64,000 nt of DNA from Paragonimus westermani (GCA_008508345.1 QNGE01000897.1:17062-81061), one strand, 5' to 3'; counted from the first letter of the stretch, positions 12,901 through 25,499 are shown. Numbers and translations are program-made. The notes: generated from the sequence alone by a model not told the origin.

Positions 12901-15900
12901 CTTAAGTAGTGCATTGGTTTCTCCAGTAAAACAACCTTTGTGTCGTCCGCTTTCTGGATTCAAAACACTAGTAATGCACGTTTACTATTGACCACCAGTT
13001 CGTTGTGTCCTGTCGAGTAGATTAGTTCCATCTTATCGACATATGTGCGGATGAAAATACGAACGGTTTCCTACTCAGTCCACATTAGCAGGTGAAGCGG
13101 TAGCGCTTCCTCGAAATGTTCATAATAGCTTGTATTTTGGTTGAATTTTTAAACATCTTACTTTCACAACTAACGCCATATATGTGTTTCGTAGACCCCA
13201 TCACTCTGAACAAACCGTAACACCGGGTTCTGATTTTCATTCGAATCATAAGCACCATACTCTTAATTTGATGAGTTTAACCCTTTCTTCGTAAAAATTC
13301 TGTCTTTTGCCAATGACTATTCATTCATCAGCCAACATATTACTTAAAAAACGTCTTTGCAATACACTGTCTTCAAGTGAAACGTTTGGGCAGATGGAAC
13401 CTCAAAATTGCAATGGTATGCGAGTTAAGACAAAATTGAAAAATGTGTCAGATTCACCAGCCCCAATACGTTCTTGACTAAATTAGCTCCTTACCAGACT
13501 ACTCTGTTATGATACCTTGAGTTGCGTAATGAAAGTTATCAATTATGGGGACATCTTCACTGTGAATATTGAAACTGGGTTCTTTCCAGTGTGTCTTATT
13601 GTAATATCACTCAAAAACACTAAAGACTAGCTTGGTGGTGGCCAGTAAAATGTGAACAAACAGCCGATTGTGAGTAATTTCGAGTAAATCGACCCGATTA
13701 GGTATTTGCATTAATAAGAGCAATATGTCCAAGTGCAGCTTTCATAATATGATACTGGTATAACGGATAGGTATAATCGCAGCATACTGCTGGAAAATTC
13801 TACTTCCGTATGAATTATGGTGGGGTGAATTCAGCATTTCTTGAATTGTAGAAAAAATAGCCGATGTCTTCATAACATTCCACGTTACAGATATCCTCAT
13901 GCAAGCAAAATTTCTTGTGGATGTGCGCTAAAATATTACCAGTTTTATACACTTACATACCGAAATAACGAATGTACTAATTTGTGATCAAAATCAGCAC
14001 TGAACTGAGCGAACACAAATGAAGTCCATAAAGTGCAAAAACATTATGACGCCTAAGTAATCTGACAATGTTAGGAAATAAGAGCCAGAGAAACGTCGGT
14101 GATTCAGGAGAAGAATCCCGGAATTGAGTTCTCTGTTAATTCATTCAGAATGAGGATGTCAGCAGACATTTCAAACAGGGGACAACACAACCTACTGACA
14201 ATTTCTCCATGGACACTCATTTCCGGAACAACCAATCTTGAAATGATTCAGCCGAAAAACTGCAGGAGTTGCGGTAATACGTTACGCTAAATCACATTCC
14301 AGTGAACCGGGTATACGATTAACAGAACTTGGCGTTATTTGTAAAACAGCGTAACGGAAAACACATGTCAGTGAGTTGACCTCCAAATGTCGTCTACTTT
14401 CAACATGACTGATATTGTTCAGCACTGTATGAACCAACAGTTGGATTGAATTTGAACTATTACCTTTCTTTTAAACATACTAGCACTGTAACGTTGGCAC
14501 ATCAGATCTCAACATAGTTTACGTGACCACTAAAAGCGGGATCCTAAACCGTCTCGGTGCCTTCTGGGAATACCTCACTGCTTTAATGCGAGCATTATAC
14601 TCATTTTCGTAGTCACGGATCATTCAGAGAGCACGTACCCTGTGAAACTTTCCGATAGACCAATGAAACTAACAACGCCCAAATCAAAACCAACTCCAGC
14701 ACTATTAGTATCCCACGGTGGAATCACGACCGTTAATTCCCACCTGCAGAAATAGCCTTCAGTGCCCTAGTCGGTCTTTCTCGGGAAACTGCTCCCCGTC
14801 TTTCGGCAAGTCTCAGTGTGAAAAACCTCCGTTCTTATTGTGAAATTTTTAAATTTGATGTTGCCCTGGATATTGGTTAAAATTCAAGTAATGTTTTTAT
14901 TCCCAAAAATTACACAGTAAACCTGCTTATGTAAGTGAATTTTTATACGTTGATGTGCAATTATTAAAACACAGAGAAATAATCAGTGATACAACTAAAA
15001 GTCCTTTCGTAAACAAAATGAGGATTAATGTACGGTGGGCATAAACATGATGAGACTTCCAGGCTCATAATTTTCTGTACCAAAATCTGAAATAGTATCA
15101 TAGAAGTGCAAATAATTGGTACACAAAATGAAATGGAATAAGTGTGTTTCGGAAGAACGACATCATGTCTGGCTATGAATATCTATATTAATAACAAACT
15201 TTGTTCATTCTCTTTCTTGTCTATACTTAACTGCGACAGTGTGTAGGGAATTGTGGTATCGATCGCACGTTAGAGTGTACAACAGATGGAGGTAAACATG
15301 AAGTTCACGATAATAACGCTGGTAAAAATTTCATACTTTTATCAGTTCGAATGAAAATATGTATTACCAGAATTGGCTCAAGGAAAAGTATAGGTGATAA
15401 CCAATGAAAGAAAGAGTGTTTGCTTATAAATATGAACATCAGTAACAGTGGAGGGTACGGGAGAAAGAGATTTCAAAAACTGCCATAGGTAATGAGATAT
15501 TCTATTGATTAGATCTTGTCCGTGGTGATTAGTCAGTACAGTAAAGAAGTGTAACAATTTGTGCGGAACGTAAACAGAAGATATCCCAATCGTGTAAGGA
15601 TGATAAAATAAACGGTGTCGTAGAATGTTTACAACTAATGATTTAGGATGACAGAGGATTGAGTAGGCTTTTACGCACGTGAAGGAACTACAGATAAAAG
15701 GATCAAAGGTCATGGGTTCACTTCATAAACAAGGCACATAATGAGATAAACCGAACAGTGTGTTTAGTGGGTGCTAAATTTTTTAGGTTTCTTAAAGTTT
15801 TCACAAAAATCGCACTGTAAATGCACTTTTATTCAGCTTGATGTGGATACCTGGTCATAAGCACCGTATTTCGATATGCTGGTCGATTATAACGTTGTTA

Positions 15901-18010
15901 GTCACCTGCTATATGATAGGAGCGCTGCTGAACTTAAGCAACTCCTCTGTAAACACAGTGCGAGTTGAATTCAGAAAAATGGATGCATAACCAATGTAAC
16001 CGACGTAAGTGGTGAGCATACAACGGGTGATTAGGTTATCGCATTAACCTACAAACAAAACTGTATCCATGGAACAGCGAGATTGATAAACACGGGTGAT
16101 TTATGCAGAATAATACTGTGGAAATAGGAAAGCTTATTGACAAGATATTTACATCAACAAATGGTTTTGTTTCCACACTAGTGCTGAAGAGTCCACGAGT
16201 GTTGAGTGCTGCGATTGTCATCTGTATGATAAAAGTTTGATGACAACCTTGCTTCCATCAACTAATAGTTGATCGTTGATTAATGTCATTTGCATTCCAA
16301 ACCCATATTGTAATATTTATGAACCCCATGCAAAGGACTATTAAATCATCCAGCTGGAGCGCAACAAATTATTTGTCTTAGTGACGTTAGCTTTGAAATA
16401 TCACGAAATTTTCAGTGTCATTTACTAGTCAAACCTTTCTTCGTATATGTTTTATTTATCTTCAATTCCTACTATTGAACTTTCCTACTTGGACTTTCGG
16501 ATTTACTAAAGATTTATTACCTCACCGTTACTGCTTTGTTGTAGTTCGCCTTGTACAATTAATCCCTTGTTCTCGGACTTCAAAACTTTAGCGCGTTCAA
16601 TACAAAAGTTCGTTTATCCTTTCTCTCTTCCAATTTTTAATATTTCATTATACTGTAACATTATGGAGCTAATAAGCCTGACAGGACGACCGTCTTTATT
16701 TGTTTGTAATCGGCTGCCCGGAGTTCGAATGCAACCATTTAGAGTCTAGTATATCGACGAATCTATCGGGTGGGATGAAGTTGGTTTAGCCTGTCGTTGA
16801 CGTCCCGTACTAACAATAAGGGCGATATAATTTTGAGTTAGCCATCTAGAGTCTGTCCACTGGGTGGCAGAAATGCAATGCATTACACAATGCGTTCTAA
16901 ATATACATGAGTTGCTTCCAGGAGAAAATCAAATAGTGTAACTTCTGTTTAACTTGAACAGGAGGTGTAGTGAATGAGTTGCATCGTTACGATTGTGTCG
17001 GCTGTTACTTTACCTATCGCTTATGATGTCTGAAAACGAATGCCAGAAGATCAGAGTATGCACCTTTCGTGCTTGTAACATGATTGTACGTTAATCAAAA
17101 CGTTTGTGCCAGAATGTGCACATCAACAATCCCATTTGCTCTGATTTCTTGATGTTATGATTTTGTTGATGTTATCCAGCTTTTGTGCCCCTTACTGTCC
17201 GCAATTATCCTCTCTCAGATTGAACGAATTGACAGGCTACAAATAACTGTTTTGGACGGTGTCTCAGCTGATATTTTTTACAAACTAAATTCCAAGGTTG
17301 TCAACAATAGCGATACCCCGCTTGCACTTTATTGGCTTCTGGGCTCAGTGGTTGCAAGAAATGTGAACTTGGCGTGCTTTTAATCATGTTTAAGATCAAT
17401 TAATTTTTCATACAGGCTGTTTTGGTTACATCATAAAAACTTGTCGTACACTGTTAAGTATATTATAGTGTCGATGGTGACAATTTGTTCGGTGCTCCTT
17501 ACACGTCTTATGTCGGCACAGCACGGCGCATCACCTTAGACGTTTTGTTCATGCTATGCGTTGAACCGCCGAAGTGGGCGATAGATGAATAAAAACCAGT
17601 CCGGTTTGATTCACTGAAAAAGCTGTTTATCGAGATAACCACCGAATATTCACGCGATTTGATATCCGACATGAGTGTATCCCAACCATACACAATTTCA
17701 GTGAATACATACAAACCGGTTTATACCGTTCGTTCTCAACATTTAAAATGTAAGTTCATCGCCGCCATGCTGATTAATCAAATATTCTTTCAAATATACC
17801 CAAGCAGGAGGGTTTTTCGTATGTGCTGTAACGGAATGCTACACTCTGCGTGACTGTTCTTGGTCAGCCAATTTGTTACGCGATTAAATTTCAGGTGCTC
17901 AGAGAAAGAACGTGCGCGGAGTGTCATAAACGTTTTGCTACTGAAACTCCTTAAGTAGTACGGTTGTAGTAAAAAATAAAGTTTACTGCCGAGCAGTCGG
18001 AGACTTGTTT
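6976..18010. other. 11 kb without a recognised gene
   Basis: Short open frames only. A hairpin-forming GGTTGGG...CCCAACC stretch near 11490 is T-arm-like but lacks a matching A box. I see no transposase, RT motif, long tandem array or convincing exon. This could be intergenic or part of a large intron. Confidence 0.45.
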
Positions 18011-18224
18011 TATTTTCAAGTTGAACATCACTCATATTTGATCGCAGCCTTCGCATTCAGATAGACTTTGCAGCCGGCCTCTTTCGAAAAGAAGCACTAG
18101 ATTCGAGTTGCGCTCACAGTGAAGGTCGTCAGTAGTACATATCCTTGCCACGACCGGGATTTGAACTCCGGCCACGCTTTTCATGAGGTAACCGTGTTGA
18201 CCACTGCGCCATTAACCTCACATT
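18011..18224 (-). repeat. Hammerhead-bearing SINE, copy 1
   Basis: Reading the - strand from 18224, GAGGTTAATGGCGCAGTGG is an A-box-like head, and GGAGTTCAAATCC near 18156 is a B box. Next come GTGGCAAGGATATG, a hammerhead-like core (18094-18138) and the shared tail running to GTGATGTTCAACTTGAAAA at 18011. The same order recurs in the copies at 18257, 18950, 30170, 54691 and 56948. Here the hammerhead has a mutated GAAA (GCAA) and a broken stem II, so it should be inactive. It lies head to head with copy 2. Confidence 0.8.
18094..18138 (-). ncRNA. Degenerate hammerhead ribozyme (SINE copy 1)
   Basis: - strand: stem I GTACTA / TAGTGC pairs with one G-U wobble. The core CTGACGA fits the CUGANGA consensus. 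Stem II (CCTTC...GAGC) is mispaired, and the conserved GAAA is GCAA. CTCGAATC precedes the cleavage position. Probably inactive. Confidence 0.55.
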
Positions 18225-18240
18225 TCGCTCACAAGCGAAA
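18223..18240. repeat. Perfect 7-bp hairpin between head-to-head SINEs
   Basis: TTTCGCT-CACA-AGCGAAA forms a 7-bp stem with a 4-nt loop at the junction of the two inverted SINE copies. Its right half, AGCGAAAC, equals the hammerhead stem II end plus GAAAC, so it may be a leftover ribozyme fragment. Confidence 0.6.
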
Positions 18241-18256
18241 CTGGATCAACGCTCAG

Positions 18257-18490
18257 TTTTGATAATTCGGTCGTGCCTAATGTGAGGTTAATGGCTCAGT
18301 GGTCAACACTTTTTTCTCATGAAAAGCGTGGCCGGAGTTCAAATCCCGGTCGTGGCAAGGATATGCACTATTGTCGAGCTCTAATGTGAGCGAAACTCGG
18401 GTCTTTCGCTTCTTTTCGATAGCGTCCGGCTGGAAAGTCTGTCTGACTGAGAAGGTCGCACTCAAATATGAGTGATGTTCAATTCGAAAA
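18257..18490 (+). repeat. Hammerhead-bearing SINE, copy 2
   Basis: + strand copy: head TTGATAATTCGGTCGTG, A-box-like TTAATGGCTCAGTGG, B box GGAGTTCAAATCC near 18328, GTGGCAAGGATATG, hammerhead motif 18365-18409, then tail to GTGATGTTCAATTCGAAAA. It is an inverted neighbour of copy 1, separated by about 30 bp. Open frames crossing this region on the - strand are shadows of the repeat. Confidence 0.8.
18365..18409 (+). ncRNA. Hammerhead ribozyme motif, nearly complete (SINE copy 2)
   Basis: GCACTA (stem I 5' side), then TTGTCGA where the family has CTGATGA, then stem II GCTC/GAGC with a short loop, intact GAAA, CTCGGG (stem III) and the GTC cleavage triplet at 18401-18403. The 3' side of stem I is mutated (TTTCGC instead of TAGTGC). 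Stem II and GAAA are preserved, but the core changes (C to T at the first position, A to T at the fourth) probably kill cleavage. Confidence 0.6.
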
Positions 18491-18949
18491 AAAGTTGTAA
18501 AATTTCTACGGCATGCATGTCCTGCATCAAGAATTTTGAAATTTGGTTGTAATACAAATATACATGCAACCACAACCCATTCACTGACTTCCCAAATAAA
18601 AGGCTACAACGAGCTTCTTGTTCCGTACTTCTCTAACCCGCGTACAACCCGATGAATAATTTCATGCAGTTATACAACTGCAGCCACGAGCTTCCATCTA
18701 GGAAGCATTATTTTACATTACTTGCACAAGTTCCCCACCGCTACTGTCCTGTGAGTACGAATTTGCCTACAGACTAGCGTACCAAAAAATACGAAATAGT
18801 GAGTTGCCACACCAATACACACAAATGTCGTGTGTTTACAAGCTTCCGCTGTCGGTCTAGTTGTATCACCGCAAGATAACAACATTAGACATTTCTAACA
18901 ACGATTGGATTACATAGCGCCTTTGGACAACCCCGAAACTATTTCAGAT

Positions 18950-19145
18950 TAGTGATCACCCACAACTGACATCATCTGTCGCATCCAGATAAGCTTCCTG
19001 GTGAACTCGCATTAAAACGACACAAGACTCAGGTTTCGCTCTTATTAAGATTCATCAGTAGTGCATATCCTCAACCGGACCGACACTTTGATCATAGTGC
19101 TTGCCAGACTAGCGTGTAAACCATAACGCCAATAACTTCACAGTA
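18950..19145 (-). repeat. Hammerhead-bearing SINE, copy 3 (diverged)
   Basis: - strand: TTGGCGTTATGG (decayed A box), a decayed B box near 19085, GAGGATATGCACTACTGATGA, a hammerhead motif, then a diverged tail (GATGCGACAG region). It is older than copies 1 and 2 by similarity and sits about 460 bp from copy 2. Confidence 0.6.
19018..19064 (-). ncRNA. Hammerhead motif with intact CUGAUGA and GAAA (SINE copy 3)
   Basis: - strand: GCACTA, CTGATGA (19052-19058) and GAAA (19034-19037) are intact, and the GTC cleavage triplet is kept. Stem II (ATCTTAATAAGAGC) pairs poorly unless bulged, and the 3' side of stem I (TTGTGT) has decayed. Confidence 0.5.
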
Positions 19146-22100
19146 GGCACAACCAACTGTTCATATCTAAGCTGTCAAACACAACCTTGAGTCAGTAGTG
19201 GTCAGCTAGTCCAATGGTTTCGAAAGGAGGACAAACATTATCACTCAGTTCAGTACAGTCAACAACCACGTGTTCAGAGCTTTTGAGTTAGATTGGACTA
19301 AGTATATTTATTACATGGTGTTCAGTTTTGAAGCAATCGAAATCCCTGGGATTCCGTTCATTACCCGTAACGTATTTCGGTGAAAACTTTCATCACTGGA
19401 CTGCTTCTCGAACGTACCTTAAAACCAGAACTGACGGAAAAGCACGCATGGTGTGATAATTTCCATTTTGGCTTTGTAAACACAAAGATGAGATATTCTT
19501 TCCTTATGACTTCATCGGGTTCCCCCATTCTAACCTGCATTTATCGTATCTATTCTTTAACGAACTTGTCAGTGCATTAGCGATATTCTCACTATGTACA
19601 GTCATGTGCAAACGTTACTCAGACTGCCTGAAAAACATAGACATGGCGACCAAATTGCATCTGCAGAATCAGTTTAGTTGAACGTGATATTTCAGCGTCT
19701 GTCATAATCTCTTAAAAATATGAGTTATTACACACGGTTAAGTTTGTAACTAGTGATGAACAGTTCATTACAACCGTATTACAGACAGTTTCATTTATCC
19801 GCTCTAGGTTTGACAGCGTAAAATCATGTGATGTATTTGTTGCTTATATTGTGCACTAAGCAATGTTCGTGCTTTACGAATATCCTTAGTAGACACTAGC
19901 AATAAGTTCTAACACGCCAAGTAGCTATCAAAGGTGAACTCAGTCGTCCCTTCAACCACTTGCGTTCAGTTTTGAACAACTCTGGTGGTGTATGTATACG
20001 CTTAGTCCATAAGGCAAATTATTGTTAAATTCCGTACACTTCTCTTGCTCCCCGCTTATTCCGAATGTAATGGAGAACATAGCTGCATAACAAGTATTTA
20101 CGTTTCAACCAATCACATTTAGAACTTAACGTATAATTGTATCGGCTTGAAATGTCAAATTTTGTGAATCATTTCTTGTCTTTACTTTGACATTCTCATT
20201 GCTCACAACTAGTCTGACGTTCCTATCGGTCCCGGTTTGGTTCTGGCTTGTCCTGGATTTGTTCAGAAATAGTAACTCTCGACATGAGTTATAATAATAA
20301 TAACATAATACACATAATGTATATATTTCTTCCTGAACTCAGGCCTACGATGTTTTAACACGTTTAAGAGTACATATTTTTGACGATTTCGTCCTGGTAT
20401 ATGTATAGAGAGATTACTGACCTTTCGTCACTTAATGATTGTTTCTTAAAGTTGTACACAAACAAACGTCTAATACACAAGTAAAGCCTTTGCCCCGAAC
20501 ACTTCATTTTACGACTTGTCTTTTGTTTACATTTACATAGTTTTATCCGCAACTGTTTGATTCTTTACGTTTGAGTTTTTCCTGAATGGCAGTGGAAATA
20601 TCATTTTGCATTCCGACCTTCATTGTCAGATACATCACGTGTGCTTTAAAACTATAGTTACTACACACACACATATTTTCACAAGCCAGTGGCTTTTGAA
20701 AATTCCACTTGGTTACGAAAACTACTTGAACGATTCCGAAGTTTGATCTTCACTTCCAAAAATTCACTTTGGAGAATGGTGCTGTGTATACTTGATTGAA
20801 CACTGTCCTGAGGACTAACAGATCACTGCAGACGCTTAGCCTCAAGTTACCTAACGTACTAAGCGTTGTGTTATAATCCCATCAATGTCAGCCTACCTGT
20901 TTGGAAGTTTGGTTCTAACTGGTCCCGGCTGTGTATAGGTGAAATTTGTTCTCGGTTACTCGTGTGATACGAATTAGCATAACACTATCACACAGTACCA
21001 AATAATCCTTTGCAGGCTGATAATTGTGAGAAATTGATTACACTACCAGTATTAATCCTGTGACAGTTTTCAGACACGTCTGCTGTTTGGCTTTACAGTT
21101 CTCTCCAACATCATTCCAAGGTCGATACAGTCTAGAGCATGCACGCTATAAATTTGGTAAACCACAAATACAGTCAACAAGCATCCGCTTTCATTACAGT
21201 TACTTATGGGCGAAAAGTTGACTTGTTTAAGAATAGGTTCGCGTTTTGTTTTGCTAAGTTCAATCCAAACCTTCATGAGTCACAGAGAACAAATCGTTTT
21301 GGTGTTTAATCGGAATGATGGGTTCTTGTTCCAATTGTTTATTTCGAGAAACGTTGTCAATTGACTCAAGCCAAGGTAAAACAAGTCTATCATTGACGTC
21401 TTTTCAGTATTATCACAATTGCAACAAAATTTTGCATAGAAAATTTGTGTAACGCAGAAACGTACGTGTGACATAGAGGAAATCATATTGGTGCGGAAAT
21501 AAACTGGAACTATGCGTGCGTCAAGTTAACATCATTGAAAAACATTTGAGGATTAAAGTGGACACTGAAGTTGTTGCGCGCAGAACGTCTCGGTCGGGGA
21601 ACGCATACTGCATTCAAACACCTATGGTTGCAGAAACAATCACACATGGAAAGGGAACAGTGTGAGTAGTGTTGCACAGACAAACTAACAAAACCAAATT
21701 ATTGTGCTATGTTAAACAGGCTGCCTTGTACTGATTGTTGTTTTGCGTTTCGCTATGTGCGTTCAATACATGTGGTTATTTAAAGTATTTCACCCAGACA
21801 ATTGCAGCATAATAACAACTGAGTTGCGTTTAATGGAAGCGTAATATTTTATCCTCCGCTACCCTCTGCCTTTTGAAAACAATAAAACCATATCGCAAAA
21901 ACCCTCAGGAATCTATCAGCAAAACGATACCGTCATGGAATTTTGTTAGACTCGCAGTTGTTTCGCAGATGAGCTGCGAAAGCAATGTATTTTCACTAAT
22001 GAGCAAAAGTACGTGTTTAGGTTCACGTACTAATAGATGACAATGGATATACCACGAGTGGTTCCCAAGGCGTTTCTCACAGATAATGCTGAGTATTTTT

Positions 22101-24017
22101 TTCCCAGATGCCCACTCAGTCATTTGTTTCAACAGTGAGTTTTAACCAGTACCTTTCTGCTCGGACATTTCCCTAGGTATGTCCTCATCAGTGTCACCAG
22201 CTTAACCTACAAGCAAGCTGAACGTGAGCTGATAATCGATAACTGCTGTGCAAAGGTGAAACACATCCAGCATTTGACAAGCTGTTTTCCGTTTTACAGC
22301 GTCAGCGTACGACCCACCATTGTCAAACCTGTCTGATTCATCCAAATAACAGAAATGTTAGTCTGAGACAAAACGTTTTTAAACAAATACTGGTTCGTAT
22401 AAAAAAGATTCACGCGGATTATTTTTAATGGTACTAGCTTTCTAGAAATACATTAGAAATAGTCACCTGTTTATGAACTTTGAATTTTTACCGATTTTCC
22501 TGTCTGTATAGCCAATGCATTTTACTGTGGGCACAAAGTAAGCTAGCTTTGCTAGTTGACTCATTGTATCATAAAACAAGCTGTTTTATTAAAACGTAGG
22601 TGACAAAAGTAGATGGAATGTTTTCGACATTGTTGTACTTTTAGACGGTTTACTGGTCTTTCGCTGGAAACGGACAACTGAGAGTTGTAATTGTATTTAC
22701 CAATTAGGTCAACACTTGTGTTCATTATATAAAGCTAGGAAAATCATAACACAATTTCTCTTGATACACTTCATCAGTGACAAGTGGAATGTGTTGTAAA
22801 TTTCTGACTAAGTTTTCGACTTCGTCTCAAGTGCGAACGTATTGTGTTACGTTCTACAGAGCACGTGGAGAGTTTACAGCGACCAATGTTTGTAGTCGTC
22901 TTCATTCACTCCAGTTACCTATACACTAGGCTTAACAGGAATACTGTTTCAGTGGTTTCCAGATATTCAGTGATAACCGCTTCACGAAATAGGAACGATA
23001 TTCATCTCGATTTTATCCACAGTCGGACAGACGAGGTGCACCTAGTTACAATGGAAACTGAATTAATATTCACCAAAATCCTACCGGCAATTAAAGACGA
23101 GATATCCCTGGAAGGTTATTGATATAATACGAAGAGATCGAAAGTTTAAAGAAGCAGGCACTTTTCAATCCTTCTTTCGAGGACGATGATACCACAGTGC
23201 CGGAGATTCCACAGTACAGATTGCTTGAGATCGTAAACACCCTACCCATAATACTTTCAACCCGAAGCTTTGTTGAGCAGCCTTACGATCGAATATCACG
23301 GAAGCGTCCTTCCTCATTCAGTCCACTGCTTCACCAACAAGAGTATCTCCACGGATAGGACAGATTATTTCATACAGCAGAAAATAATCGTAGATGTAGC
23401 AGAGCAGTAATATCTGGATGTGACGTGATAAATGGTGTCAACAGAATATGAGAACAGAAAGCCAACATCGTACAGCGTATGGCACAACATGCAGCTGATA
23501 GGGCTGTCGGTAAAGTTGGCTTGTTCGACATGTCGTTTAAAATCAGACTCCAAGAATGATTACTGTTTTCGAAGCATTATTTATGAGTGTTCCCTTCTGA
23601 ATCAGTGTGTGAATACGGTTTGATCTCATACAGTGCGTATGCTGTTGGACTGCCTATTTTGGAATCTTAATGTGGACAAGTTTCGTCTTTGCCACTCACA
23701 AATTACATAGAATCTGTTGATTTACCTTCACTTTTGAACAGCGAATAATATTCAAATACCTTGGGATATACGCATTTATTCAATATTAGTTGACTTTAAA
23801 TAATGTGTCTTCTCATGAATGGATTAATTTCAGAAAAGTTTTGTTATGAATGTTTTGACTTGACACTAGAAATTGACTAATTGTGGTGTCATTTTGAACA
23901 AAGCCTGCCTAAATAAGTAATCATCTTAATGACAACCCGCAATAATGGCGCCAAAGTAAAACAACGGTGAGTTTATCCGTACCTATTTTGTACGAGTAAT
24001 CCCAAAGTCCCAAAAAT
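19146..24017. other. 4.9 kb without a recognised gene
   Basis: AT-rich sequence with a short (ATA)n run at 20291-20304. The stretch around 22900-23640 has fewer stops and reads RTDEVHLVTMETELIFTKIL in one frame, but I do not recognise it. A TTTATT at about 23776 could be a - strand poly(A) signal about 240 bp beyond the mucin-like gene. Confidence 0.4.
20291..20304. repeat. Short (ATA)n microsatellite
   Basis: ATAATAATAATAAC, a short trinucleotide run. Confidence 0.7.
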
Positions 24018-25499
24018 CTATCCCGCCGGCGCACTGGTTGCGGGAGCCGGACGAGCCGTTGTTAGGGTGGTTGCAACCACCGGAGCATTGGTTGCGGGAG
24101 CCGGACGAGCCGTTGTTGGGGTGGTTGCAACCACCGGAGCATTGGTTACGGGAGCCGGACGAGTCGTTGTTGGGGTGGTTGCGGGAGCCGGACGAGCCGT
24201 TGTTGGGGTGGTTGCAACCACCGGAGCATTGGTTACGGGAGCCGGACGAGTCGTTGTTGGGGTGGTTGCGGGAGCCGGACGAGCCGTTGTTGGGGTGGTT
24301 ACAACCACCGGAGCATTGGTTGCGGGAGCCGGACGAGTCGTTGTTGGGGTGGTTGCGGGAGCTGGACGAACCGTTGTTGGGGTGGTTGCAACCACTGGAG
24401 CATTGGTTACAGATGTTTTACGAGCCGTGGTTGTCGGAGTTGTAACCGTCGAACCACTGACTGCAGGCACCGGACGAGCCATGGTCGACTCAGTTGCTAC
24501 TGCGTAAGTACGAGTGGAACGGTCCAGACGATTTCTCTCTGACCCGAGTGCAGCCGTTGTTAAATCTGGTGTCAGCACTGCATCACTTGTAGTTCGCTTG
24601 CTCGCTGGTGTTCTTACAGTAGTAGGTTTGTTGGCGGCTCTTGGTTTTGCATGAGTTGTTTTGTACCCAATCGTTTCTGTTATGTCAAAGTTCGCAGTTG
24701 TACCACGATTAGAACTCTTCTTACTTGATCCAGTAGAGCGTACTTGATCAGATCCCTGATATCCAGCAGTAGATCGCTTCGACGAGCTAGCTTTCGTATT
24801 GGTCCCCCTTGCGGTAGATTCACCAGTTGGCCGCCTAGAGGCCGGCCGGTTCGCACTACATGGAAACGTTCAGAGAATAGTCAACTGAAACGGTGATAGC
24901 TCACTTAAATGGTAAATTAATGGTCAACAGTCGGTTGCTGACCCGAGCTAAAAGTTATCTCTTTCGAAGACGTTGACCTACCTGAGTAATGGTTCATTAT
25001 ATATAACTTATAATCTATAGCCAGCCACAAAGCTAATCTGCACAGCACAGTGGAATGTAAGCGTAACCTGTTTACTCGACCTGTTGGTCTCAGGTTAAGT
25101 AAGGTTAGATCTAAAGAACAATTAAAGCGCTGGAGGGGTGTTTTGCTTTCGTGTGGACTAATTTATATAATGTTTTATTTGTGATAGCGAAACCGCCAGT
25201 GATTGTAAACATCATTCTATGCACCAACCGTACCCTTTGGTAAATTTGTGTAAGCCACGTTAATTTTGACTTCAACTAGGCTGTAATATTTAAGGACGAT
25301 ATCGTTTTCACCGGTAACGTGTAGGTCGGTCATCAAATACTCTTGAAGCATCAGCTAATACGTTACTCCCAACTACTCTTTTCAGTCAACGTTACATGTG
25401 GTCTTCTTACCTCGGCGTTGTTTTGTCTCTTTTTGTTGTGCCCGAATAGGCCACTGCACACAACATGACCAACAACAGTAGGATAGATAAGTGCTTCAT
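24018..25499 (-). CDS. Secreted Thr/Pro/Ala-rich mucin-like repeat protein (two coding exons)
   Basis: Exon 1 coding is 25499-25411 and exon 2 is 24855-24018, joined across a 555-bp intron (24856-25410) with a consensus AG|GTAAGA donor and a TTTCCATGTAG acceptor. Exon 1 is 89 nt (phase 2) and exon 2 completes the codon in frame, giving 308 residues. Residues 1-19, MKHLSILLLLVMLCAVAYS, are a clear signal peptide (cleavage probably before Gly20). Residues about 30-120 are Ser/Lys/Arg/Thr-rich and about 121-179 become Thr/Ala-rich. Residues 180-302 are tandem repeats built on TNAPVV plus TTPTTARPAPA, dense in likely O-glycosylation sites, and the tail is TSAPAG. I infer a secreted, mucin-type surface or glandular protein; no enzyme domain is visible. 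No neighbouring gene suggests a role. The exact family is not recognised. Confidence 0.75.
24039..24407 (-). repeat. Coding tandem repeat, 33-bp and 54-bp units (87-bp higher-order unit)
   Basis: Read on the coding strand there are three 29-residue units (87 bp) followed by two 18-residue units (54 bp). Each 29-residue unit is TNAPVVATTPTTARPAPA plus an 11-residue TTPTTTRPAPV. The 11-residue block is the basic module, and the TNAPVVA heptad marks every longer unit. Units differ by only a few substitutions, so the array is recent or homogenised. Every unit length is a multiple of three, which keeps the frame open. Confidence 0.9.
24856..25410 (-). other. Intron of the mucin-like gene
   Basis: Begins GTAAGAAG at 25410 and ends TTTCCATGTAG at 24856 on the - strand. 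Length 555 bp, phase 2. It separates the signal-peptide exon from the repeat exon, a common arrangement for secreted proteins. Confidence 0.75.

Noticed and set aside
16700..16760. B-box-like GGAGTTCGAATGC
   Set aside because: No matching A box or family tail; single short match.
18277..18573. 98-codon - strand open frame
   Set aside because: It lies almost entirely inside SINE copy 2 and reads the pol III boxes as protein.
24038..24507. Two long + strand open frames (135 and 146 codons) over the mucin-like repeat
   Set aside because: They exist because every repeat unit is a multiple of three. The - strand frame has a signal peptide, consensus splice sites and continuity outside the repeat; these do not.
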